The notes beneath the pieces are model-generated. The model was not told the DNA's origin, searched no databases, and saw only the letters and a list, made by a program, of their open reading frames with translations. Positions 1 to 5,493 of a stretch of 5,493 nucleotides of DNA are shown here, in pieces. The position numbers were made by a program, and so were the translations under genes. Each line of letters opens with the position of its first letter. Positions within the stretch are counted from its first letter, which is position 1. Source of the stretch: Nitrospinota bacterium (GTDB lineage: Bacteria; Nitrospinota_A; JADGAW01); NCBI GenBank assembly GCA_015231815.1, contig JADGAW010000160.1:1-5493 (forward strand), in the 5' to 3' direction.

Positions 1-1450
1 CTTTCTTAATGTATAAATCAGACAGAATAGCAAGGGCATGCTTGACCGTTGTTCCTCTATTTTCAATAGCTCCTTCTATACCATTATGCTCTTTGTATAG
101 ATTAAATAAACTTCGTTTTACATATTCAATTGCCTTATCATCTTCCCCACGTTTTCTATATTCACTTCCAGTCAACATTAAATATACCGGATGTTCAGGG
201 TAGTAATCCAGTGTTCCTAAAGCATTTGCAAGGTCATTCTTATACCAATATTTTTGAGCATACGCACTACTGCCCCATATACAAATACAAAAAATCATGA
301 GGGAGTTCTTTATAAAGCGTGATGGAAGTTTGTCAAAGATAAGAAAAAGAAGCAAAATTATCCAAGGGGCAAGGTAGTAAAACAGCCGTGGACTCACAGA
401 ATCAGGGACAGCAACAAGAATTGATGATAGGGGAAACCAAGCCGTTAAAATAAACAAAGACGACAACGATACAGCATTACCTCTCTTCAAATAATAAAGA
501 GCTGATAGCGTTAAAGATAGCAGTAAAAATATTCCTGGTAAGAAAAAACGATATCCTTCCATACCCAGTAATACCCTTGAAGGTATTTGAAAAGGAGAAA
601 AAACCCAGTAAATTCTCGTAAAAAACGAATCAACAATAACTTCCATCTTTTCACCAAACGTAATATTTAATTGAGAAAAATTATCTAAATTAAAGTAATT
701 ATCAACAGGTCTAATAAAACCACCTAAGGCGTTGTAGCGTAAAGACCAGTAAATAATCATGGGAGCTAGACATATAAAGAAAATATCTCTTATATTGATT
801 TTCTTATAGACGTAATGACGTAAAAAAGGTATGAATATCAATAAAACAATACCAATTTCCTTAGAAAGCATTGCGAGCAGGAAAAGAAATGAAGCGTAAT
901 ATTTCCATTTATCTCCCTCAACCTTTACCGTTACCAAAAGGGTTAAAAAAATAAAAAAAGTAACGGTCAAATCAACTCGATAATGATAGATTGAGATAAT
1001 CTCTGTTGAAAGAGGAAAAACAAGGTAGGAAATTGCTCCCAGAAGAGCTATTTCTCGTTTGATAATATGAGTAAAAACAAGAAAAAGAATAAAACTGTTA
1101 ACAATATGAATAAGAAGGTTTTCAAAGTGAAACCATCCCGGATGATTTACTCCCCAGAAGAAAAAATCCAGAGTCAATGTAGATGTTGCAATTGGACGAT
1201 AGTAATGGAGGTTGTGAAGGGTTTCTGTTTCATGAACATAGAACTGAACCGGACTTATAAAAAACTTCGGTATGGTACTTAACTCAGCAATTCCTGGAAT
1301 AGGGAGGATAGAAAAAAAGTCATCTTTCGAAAATTCAAAACCAAGAACATCGCCATAAATAAATACACCAACGGTAAATATCAACAAAAAGATAATAACG
1401 TTATTTGAAATTACCTTTTCATACCATTGCCCCTGATTTATCACTTGCAA
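1..1450 (-). CDS. TMTC-like GT-C fold membrane glycosyltransferase with start of C-terminal TPRs (3' end cut off)
   Basis: This is a polytopic membrane protein, probably a lipid-phosphosugar-dependent glycosyltransferase acting on the outer face of the inner membrane; substrate unknown. The frame is open for 483 codons and runs off the left edge. About ten hydrophobic segments are visible (roughly residues 15-33, 110-131, 133-147, 160-176, 184-210, 222-240, 301-320, 329-347, 356-372, 382-398). After the first comes an acidic pair, KDD at 42-44, in the place where GT-C enzymes carry catalytic acids. Family-like motifs are YYRPIATSTLTLD (83-95), WFHFENLLIH (106-115), PLSTEIISIYHYRVDL (146-161), AMLSKE (193-198) and SPRLFYYLAP (353-362). 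Residues from about 410, including YRKRGEDDKAIEYVKRSL, look like the first TPR. The start is TTG at 1450: an in-frame TAA lies just upstream, an AAAGGAG sits six bases away, and no early in-frame ATG exists. The general fold is fairly sure; the donor, acceptor and even enzymatic activity are inferred. Confidence 0.8.
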   Translation of the reverse strand, partial: MQVINQGQWYEKVISNNVIIFLLIFTVGVFIYGDVLGFEFSKDDFFSILPIPGIAELSTIPKFFISPVQFYVHETETLHNLHYYRPIATSTLTLDFFFWGVNHPGWFHFENLLIHIVNSFILFLVFTHIIKREIALLGAISYLVFPLSTEIISIYHYRVDLTVTFFIFLTLLVTVKVEGDKWKYYASFLFLLAMLSKEIGIVLLIFIPFLRHYVYKKINIRDIFFICLAPMIIYWSLRYNALGGFIRPVDNYFNLDNFSQLNITFGEKMEVIVDSFFTRIYWVFSPFQIPSRVLLGMEGYRFFLPGIFLLLSLTLSALYYLKRGNAVSLSSLFILTAWFPLSSILVAVPDSVSPRLFYYLAPWIILLLFLIFDKLPSRFIKNSLMIFCICIWGSSAYAQKYWYKNDLANALGTLDYYPEHPVYLMLTGSEYRKRGEDDKAIEYVKRSLFNLYKEHNGIEGAIENRGTTVKHALAILSDLYIKK

Positions 1451-1456
1451 ATGGAT

Positions 1457-1463
1457 CTCCTTT
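1457..1463 (-). promoter_or_regulatory. Ribosome binding site that fixes the TTG start at 1450
   Basis: On the minus strand AAAGGAG ends six bases before TTG at 1450-1448. An in-frame TAA lies a few bases further upstream (about 1467-1465), so no longer start is possible. A GTG two codons in would be 12 bases from the SD sequence, which is a poorer fit. Confidence 0.75.
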
Positions 1464-1608
1464 TTTTATATCAATTTGGGTAAAATTCCTGTATCAAGAT
1501 TTATGTATCAATGAGAATAATTCTTTAAGACAATTAGCATATTTTTCTCCATAATATTTTTTCTGGAGACATATCATCGTAGATGGTAGTACTCTTTTCT
1601 TTTATAAC

Positions 1609-2280
1609 TCAGGTAAAGTCCTCTTCGGAAAGAAGTCTGCCTTTTGAGATAATAACTCGCCTGAAATTTGTGGACTTAATAAGAGCCCGGTTATGGGTTG
1701 CGAAAACAATTGTAGAGCCTTTTTCGTTCAGCCTTCTAAAAATATCCAGAATATCTACGGAAAGCTCCGGATCAAGGTTACCCGTTGGCTCATCAGCAAT
1801 AATTAATGGAGGTTCATTTACAACTGCTCGGGCAATGGCAATTCTTTGCTGCTCACCGCCGGACAGTTTAAGGGGATAAGCATCTCTTTTATCTGATAGT
1901 CCAACAAGTTTAATGGCTTCATAGGTTCTTTTGTTTATTTCACTTTTCTTTTTCACTCCAGTAACAATAAGAGAAAAGGCAACATTTTCAAATACTGTCT
2001 TGCTGTTAAGAAGTTTAAAATCCTGAAAGATAATGCCTATAGACCTCCGATGATAAGGAATCATTTTTCTTTTAACTTTCAACAGATTAATTCCATTAAC
2101 AATGATTTGTCCTTCTTCAGCAAATTCTTCAGCAAAAAAAAGTTTTAAAAGGGTTGATTTCCCTGCTCCACTAGGACCAGCGATGAATATAAATTCCCCT
2201 TTTGCAACATGGAGATTAATGTTGCTAAGAGCATGTATTTTCCCTGGGTATGTTTTTGAAATGTTAAATAGTTTAATCAT
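1609..2280 (-). CDS. ftsE: Cell-division ABC transporter ATP-binding protein FtsE
   Basis: This is the cytoplasmic ATPase that normally pairs with the membrane protein FtsX; the FtsEX complex activates periplasmic cell-wall hydrolases at the septum rather than transporting a solute. At 223 residues it has the usual FtsE length. Visible motifs are Walker A GPSGAGKST (35-43), a Q-loop with the FtsE-type sequence FQDFKLL (85-91), the ABC signature LSGGEQQR (139-146), Walker B with D-loop IIADEPTGNLD (160-170) and the switch histidine H196 in FATHN. All catalytic residues are present. The ATG start has no good SD sequence, and an in-frame TAA lies 12 bases upstream, so the start cannot be moved out. 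It lies 22 bases after the SH3/NTF2 gene and is probably cotranscribed with it. No ftsX follows: the next 158 bases have no long frame, and the next gene is unrelated. A LolD/MacB-type ATPase is the alternative, but the Q-loop sequence and length favour FtsE. Confidence 0.88.
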   Translation of the reverse strand: MIKLFNISKTYPGKIHALSNINLHVAKGEFIFIAGPSGAGKSTLLKLFFAEEFAEEGQIIVNGINLLKVKRKMIPYHRRSIGIIFQDFKLLNSKTVFENVAFSLIVTGVKKKSEINKRTYEAIKLVGLSDKRDAYPLKLSGGEQQRIAIARAVVNEPPLIIADEPTGNLDPELSVDILDIFRRLNEKGSTIVFATHNRALIKSTNFRRVIISKGRLLSEEDFT

Positions 2281-2302
2281 TACAGAACTTTATGATGAGC
2301 AA

Positions 2303-3346
2303 CTAACTTTCCCGATATATTTTAAAAGAATCACCTTCTCTTCGTAAAACCATAGTTTTTTTACGGGTTGTTTTTGTGTTGTCAGAGTTATTAAAATAGC
2401 GGGTAAAGGAAACGGTGACCTCTTTTTTGTCGGACTTTTCAATTGAAATATTTTTTACTCCCACAAGAATAAATCGAGCATTTTTAAAGATTTCGGTATT
2501 TCTTTTTTTCAGGTTATTATAATCAAGTCCAGCATTATTGGTATCGCTTGAGTAGAGGTTCATGTATGCATTAATATCCTTTGACTCATTTGCCTTAATC
2601 CAAAGTTCAAGAAAGTTTTTTATTTTTAGAGGTAATTGTTCCTTTTTCGCCTTAGCGGGGTTGTTAAAAGATGAAACGTCTAATCCTGTACTCGTCACCC
2701 GACCATCGGTAACCTCTATCCATCCGATTTTTCTTTCTGCATCCCTTACCTTATACCAACCTTCTTTTTCTTCTAACAGTTCTACAAAAGTGCCTTTTTC
2801 AAGTGAGCCTATTTCATTGCTTAAGAAATCGTTGATGGTATAAACAGGAATTTTCTTTGCTGTTATCTCCACCACAACCTTATGAATGACTTCACTGTTT
2901 TGACCATTACTATTTAGGGTACCGCTCTTTTCTTTAATATTAGCTTTTTCAAAGAGGCTGCTGTTTTCAATAAAGTTATCTTTTTCCCTTTTCTCAAGAA
3001 CTTCAACAGAAGGTTGTTTTTTAACGGGTTCTTCTTGTGGTATCGGGATAATTTTCTTTTCTGTAGCTTTTTCTATGGACTTTGGCTTTTCTTTTGTTAT
3101 CTGAGGATTTACTTTTACAACCTCAACCTTTTCTTCCTTTTGTTTCAGGGAGTTCTTTTTTGTCTGAAGTGTCGCAAAAAAGGTAATAAGAAGAATAAAA
3201 CTAAAAACCGATATAGCAATAAGAATATATAAGGGTCTGGTGCTTTTAATTTTGCTGCCAAAAACATCTCGAACCTCAGTTTCAAAAGCTTCCTGTTCTC
3301 GTCTAACCTTATAAATTAATAAAAGCCTGTCAAAATATTCTTTCAT
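2303..3346 (-). CDS. Single-pass membrane protein with extracytoplasmic SH3-like domain and C-terminal NTF2-like domain
   Basis: No named family is recognised for the whole protein. In order it shows a charged cytoplasmic N-terminus (1-38), one membrane helix (about 39-60, PLYILIAISVFSFILLITFF), a Lys/Glu/Pro-rich low-complexity linker (about 63-155), an SH3_3-like domain (about 157-213) and a C-terminal domain (about 240-347) resembling NTF2/SnoaL folds of the type attached to some cell-wall L,D-transpeptidases. The SH3-like part has the typical pattern GSLEKGTFVELLEEKEGWYKV followed by GWIEV. No catalytic Cys motif or protease site is visible. With the N-terminus inside, both domains face the periplasm, where bacterial SH3 domains often bind peptidoglycan. 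It ends 22 bases before ftsE, which suggests an envelope or division role, possibly as a scaffold for the FtsE system (inference). The start is ATG, with only a weak GAGA upstream. Domain calls come from reading the residues, not from a profile search. Confidence 0.72.
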   Translation of the reverse strand: MKEYFDRLLLIYKVRREQEAFETEVRDVFGSKIKSTRPLYILIAISVFSFILLITFFATLQTKKNSLKQKEEKVEVVKVNPQITKEKPKSIEKATEKKIIPIPQEEPVKKQPSVEVLEKREKDNFIENSSLFEKANIKEKSGTLNSNGQNSEVIHKVVVEITAKKIPVYTINDFLSNEIGSLEKGTFVELLEEKEGWYKVRDAERKIGWIEVTDGRVTSTGLDVSSFNNPAKAKKEQLPLKIKNFLELWIKANESKDINAYMNLYSSDTNNAGLDYNNLKKRNTEIFKNARFILVGVKNISIEKSDKKEVTVSFTRYFNNSDNTKTTRKKTMVLRREGDSFKIYRES

Positions 3347-3356
3347 TTTTTTGTCT

Positions 3357-3380
3357 CGTTGAGAACGTAAATCTCTAACG
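3357..3380 (-). promoter_or_regulatory. Small hairpin in the leader of the SH3/NTF2 gene
   Basis: On the minus strand CGTTAGAGA is followed by a seven-base loop (TTTACGT) and TCTCAACG. This gives an eight-pair stem with one bulged A, ending ten bases before the ATG at 3346. No U-run typical of a terminator follows; an A-run does. It could protect the 5' end or modulate initiation. It could also be chance in AT-rich DNA. Confidence 0.3.
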
Positions 3381-3527
3381 AATATATTTGTTTTTAAATT
3401 AAGTTTACTATTTTACCCCTCTGTCCTATCATTCTAACTACGAACTTCCACTACTTTTTGGTAATTGGAGAAAATTTCAAATAGTTTAAGAGTTTTATTG
3501 GGAATCTGGTCTTTTGAGCAGCTTTTA

Positions 3528-4817
3528 TTATGATTTTCTTCCAAAACTACGGGTCATTTTTTTTCGCACAAATTCCATATCTTCTGGAGTAATTATTGTT
3601 TTTCCCTCTGTTTTCGCATAATCTTCCATTCCTCGTTTTGCAATTCCTCGGGCGAAAAAAGGAATTTTTGCCAGCATTTTTTCTGCTTCCGGGTGCCAGC
3701 TTACCTCCTTAATCTCTTCATTCTTTTTCTCCGGGAAAACTTCTTCAAGACCAAACTGAATCGTCGTCGGAATATTAACTACCTTATCTTTTGCTTCAAG
3801 AGCTGGAAGGTAACTACACCAAGGGTCTTCTCCCATAATATTGCCATTGGTTGCAAGAGCTCGAGCCCGACACCCTCCGCACATAAGTGAATAATCGCAT
3901 ATATCACATTTACCACTGTATTTTGCTTTTCTCATTTCAAGAAACAGTGGTGATTCTTCCCAAACATTTTTAAAGGAATCTTTTAAAAGGTTTCCTGTTT
4001 CCGTTTCCATATAGGGACAGGGGGTAACAATTCCTTCAGAATTAATTCTACAATAATTTGTTCCCGCTCTACAACCCCCGACATATCCTTTGAGAAGAGG
4101 GGATTGAGGGTCAATTTCATGGGTAATTCGTTTAAAATGAGGAGCACATTTAGGTCGAACCATCATTCCCTCAAACTTGTCATGGAAATGATAAATCTGG
4201 GTTAATGTTTCTTCGTATTCTTCAGCAGAGAGGTCAGATACATCCTCTCCTCTACCGGTACAGACCAAAAAGAAAATATTAAAAACCCGTGCTCCTTTCT
4301 CATGGGCGAACTTAGCCATTAATTCCAGTTGGTTTCTGTTTTCTTTGGTAACGGTCATTTGGATTTGAAAATCAATGCCTGCTTTTTTAATATTGTCAAT
4401 ATTATTGACCGTTTTTTGCCAGGCTCCCTCGTAACCCCTAAATTGGTCATGGTAGTCTGGAGTTATTGAGTCAAGGCTTATTCCAATACCGGAAATACCA
4501 TTTTCGCTGAGCTTTTTACATACTTTTTCCGACAAGAGAAGTCCGTTCGTTCCTAAAACGACCATAAAGCCCTTTTTTTCAGCATAGGAACTGATGTCGT
4601 ATATATCTTCTCTTACCAAAGGCTCACCACCGGTTAAGATGAGAATTGCATGAGGATTTACCTCAGCCAGTTGGTCAATTATTTTGAAACAATCCTGAGT
4701 TGAAAGAGTATCTCTTCCTGTCCCATTGAGAAATTCAGCATCAAGGTAACAGTGGGAGCATTTCAGATTACAACGTTTGGTAAGGTTCCAGGAAATAACG
4801 TAGGTTTCAAATGACAT
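3528..4817 (-). CDS. AhbD/NirJ-like radical SAM/SPASM protein with C-terminal PCP_red domain
   Basis: This is a cytoplasmic iron-sulfur enzyme that would cleave S-adenosylmethionine reductively. The best match by eye is to the heme-pathway enzymes AhbD (Fe-coproporphyrin decarboxylase of the siroheme route) and NirJ. Residues 16-24 (CNLKCSHCY) are the CxxxCxxC radical SAM motif, GGEPL (63-67) is the SAM-binding motif and SLDS (114-117) is typical of the barrel. The SPASM region has cysteines at 249, 256, 267, 304, 307, 313, 316 and 334, enough for auxiliary clusters; CGGCRARA (313-320) followed by GEDPWC is characteristic of the AhbD/NirJ group. Residues about 372-421 (VSWHPEAEKMLAKIPFF onward, ending ITPEDMEFVRKKM) form a PCP_red-like domain, as in light-independent protochlorophyllide reductase subunits, making the protein about 60 residues longer than AhbD alone. 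The ATG at 4817 has no SD sequence, only an A-rich leader. Two stop codons (TAA TAA) end the gene. A peptide-modifying SPASM enzyme is the alternative; no precursor peptide is evident. Confidence 0.82.
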   Translation of the reverse strand: MSFETYVISWNLTKRCNLKCSHCYLDAEFLNGTGRDTLSTQDCFKIIDQLAEVNPHAILILTGGEPLVREDIYDISSYAEKKGFMVVLGTNGLLLSEKVCKKLSENGISGIGISLDSITPDYHDQFRGYEGAWQKTVNNIDNIKKAGIDFQIQMTVTKENRNQLELMAKFAHEKGARVFNIFFLVCTGRGEDVSDLSAEEYEETLTQIYHFHDKFEGMMVRPKCAPHFKRITHEIDPQSPLLKGYVGGCRAGTNYCRINSEGIVTPCPYMETETGNLLKDSFKNVWEESPLFLEMRKAKYSGKCDICDYSLMCGGCRARALATNGNIMGEDPWCSYLPALEAKDKVVNIPTTIQFGLEEVFPEKKNEEIKEVSWHPEAEKMLAKIPFFARGIAKRGMEDYAKTEGKTIITPEDMEFVRKKMTRSFGRKS

Positions 4818-4851
4818 TTTTAATTTTGATTTATTAATTCTTATGTATTCA

Positions 4852-4863
4852 ACAATGTATTGT
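4852..4863. repeat. 12-base palindrome in the folK to radical SAM gap
   Basis: ACAATGTATTGT is a perfect five-base inverted repeat around a two-base centre, located 35 bases upstream of the radical SAM start. It could be an operator half-site pair for a dimeric regulator. It does not match the FNR/DNR or Fur consensus well, so no regulator is proposed. Confidence 0.25.
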
Positions 4864-4880
4864 CGAAGGAGAAAAACAGA

Positions 4881-5396
4881 TCATTTTACCCTGTCCTTGT
4901 GGTTCCTTATAGTGATTAACTCCAACCCTTTTCTGTCAAGAGAAAAACATTTAAGCTTTTTTTTATAGATGGGATGAATCATCTCACCAGAAATTTCTAA
5001 GGCTGGAATTAAAAGGTAGTTTCTTTCTGTCAAATCTGGATCGGGAACCGTAATTCCCTCTTCCTTTATAATTAAATCACCAAAAAGGAGGATGTCTATA
5101 TCAATTGTTCGCGAACTATTTTTATTACCCGTCCTCTCTCTACCTAAAACCTTTTCAATAACTCGGAGCTTATTGAATTTTAAGTCGTTTGGTGAAAGGT
5201 TGCTTTCGATAAGAGCACACCCATTTATAAAGTTGTTTTGGTCAATATAACCAACTGGTGGGGAAGAATAAAAAGAACTTTCAGCAATAACAGTAAATTC
5301 GTCATAGAGAAGTTTAAGACATTTCTGAATATTCTCTAGCGGATTAATATTAGAACCAAGTCCGAGCAAAACCTTATTTACTTTTCCAGCGTTCAA
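4881..5396 (-). CDS. folK: 2-amino-4-hydroxy-6-hydroxymethyldihydropteridine pyrophosphokinase (HPPK)
   Basis: This soluble enzyme transfers pyrophosphate from ATP to 6-hydroxymethyl-7,8-dihydropterin, giving the substrate for dihydropteroate synthase in folate synthesis. The 171-residue length is normal for a single-domain HPPK. Visible motifs are LGLGSNINPLENI (11-23) at the N-terminus, PPVGYIDQNNFINGCA (46-61) for pterin binding, the basic GRERTG segment (85-90), and RTIDIDILLFGD (96-107) with the two magnesium-binding aspartates D99 and D101. VPDPDLTERNYLLIPALEI (117-135) is the conserved C-terminal helix region (HP.. / ..R.F.L.PL). The start is TTG at 5396, with AGGAG six bases upstream and an in-frame TAG (5408-5406) just before it that excludes any longer form. 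It overlaps the end of folB by 23 bases, so translation of the two is probably coupled. Confidence 0.95.
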   Translation of the reverse strand: MNAGKVNKVLLGLGSNINPLENIQKCLKLLYDEFTVIAESSFYSSPPVGYIDQNNFINGCALIESNLSPNDLKFNKLRVIEKVLGRERTGNKNSSRTIDIDILLFGDLIIKEEGITVPDPDLTERNYLLIPALEISGEMIHPIYKKKLKCFSLDRKGLELITIRNHKDRVK

Positions 5397-5493
5397 TTTC
5401 CACTCCTACTCTTTTGGAAAAACGCAATGCGCCAGGTTTTTCAGCTTTTATTTTGCAACCTTCAACCCCTTTATGCTTAAAACAAATTTTTAC
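5374..5493 (-). CDS. folB: C-terminal end of dihydroneopterin aldolase (5' end cut off by window)
   Basis: Thirty-nine codons and a TAA stop are visible, in frame from the right edge. The tail KPGALRFSKRVGVEIERWKSK-type ending (residues 19-39 of the fragment) matches the closing strand of FolB, which usually reads KP.a.r....vgVei.R. FolB converts 7,8-dihydroneopterin to 6-hydroxymethyl-7,8-dihydropterin, the substrate of the next gene's product, so the order folB-folK supports the call. Its end overlaps folK by 23 bases. Active-site residues (Glu near the N-terminus and the conserved Lys) lie outside the window or cannot be assigned. The identification rests on a short tail plus context. Confidence 0.72.
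   Translation of the reverse strand, partial: VKICFKHKGVEGCKIKAEKPGALRFSKRVGVEIERWKSK
5403..5407 (-). promoter_or_regulatory. Ribosome binding site deciding the folK TTG start
   Basis: AGGAG on the minus strand lies six bases before TTG at 5396-5394 and inside the last codons of folB. The folK-frame TAG (5408-5406) overlaps its 5' edge, so initiation must be at or after this TTG. Confidence 0.75.

Noticed and set aside
9..203. Plus-strand open frame of 64 codons
   Set aside because: It lies entirely inside the minus-strand glycosyltransferase frame, which is open for 483 codons with family motifs; the plus frame has no recognisable features.
1067..1282. Plus-strand 71-codon frame starting with a Lys/Asn-rich stretch
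   Set aside because: It is antisense to the YYRP and FHFENLLIH region of the glycosyltransferase; the Lys/Asn richness is the complement of Phe/Leu/Ile codons.
1583..1879. Plus-strand 98-codon frame
   Set aside because: Antisense to the ftsE Walker B and signature region, which is clearly coding on the minus strand.
3014..3232. Plus-strand Phe/Leu-rich 72-codon frame that looks like a membrane protein
   Set aside because: It is the complement of the Lys/Glu-rich linker and membrane helix of the SH3/NTF2 protein, which explains the apparent hydrophobicity.
3390..3420. Sigma70-like promoter for the SH3/NTF2 gene (TATATT near 3388-3383)
   Set aside because: A TATATT can be seen, but no acceptable -35 lies 16-18 bases upstream, and such hexamers are common in DNA this AT-rich.
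3347..3527. Rho-independent terminator between the radical SAM and SH3 genes
   Set aside because: No GC-rich stem followed by a T-run on the minus strand is visible; the only hairpin (3357-3380) is followed by A residues.
3528..4817. Peptide-maturation (RiPP) system around the SPASM enzyme
   Set aside because: There is no transporter, protease or convincing precursor gene nearby, and the cysteine pattern with the PCP_red-like tail points to tetrapyrrole-type members.

Overview
The window is AT-rich bacterial DNA, and every gene I can support lies on the minus strand, reading from the right edge to the left. In order of transcription they are: the C-terminal end of folB (5493-5374, cut by the window edge), folK (5396-4881), a radical SAM/SPASM protein with a C-terminal PCP_red-type domain (4817-3528), a membrane-anchored protein with SH3-like and NTF2-like domains (3346-2303), ftsE (2280-1609), and a large polytopic membrane protein of the TMTC-like GT-C glycosyltransferase type (1450-1, cut by the left edge). 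There are no RNA genes, mobile elements, CRISPR arrays or clear rho-independent terminators. No stretch above 300 bases lacks a gene.

The organism is probably a low-GC, Gram-negative-type anaerobe or microaerophile. The reasons are inference: a radical SAM enzyme resembling AhbD/NirJ heme-pathway enzymes and fused to a PCP_red domain, a combination I associate with anaerobic lineages such as Desulfobacterota and Nitrospirota, and a TPR-bearing GT-C membrane protein of a kind common in those groups. The sequence does not fix the phylum. TTG starts with good Shine-Dalgarno (SD) sequences are used for at least two genes (folK and the left-hand membrane protein).

Functionally there are two blocks. 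On the right, folB and folK overlap by 23 bases and encode consecutive steps of dihydropterin synthesis for folate. The radical SAM gene follows 63 bases downstream in the same reading frame as folK. On the left, the SH3/NTF2 membrane protein and ftsE are 22 bases apart and form an envelope/cell-division pair. The expected ftsX does not follow ftsE. Instead there is a 158-base gap and then the glycosyltransferase-like gene. A 181-base gap between 3347 and 3527 probably separates the two transcriptional blocks and contains a small hairpin just upstream of the SH3 gene.

Most of the window is ordinary. The points most worth a second look are the ftsE without an adjacent ftsX but with a single-pass SH3 protein as its upstream partner, the AhbD-like/PCP_red fusion, and two short unexplained open stretches in the intergenic gaps.
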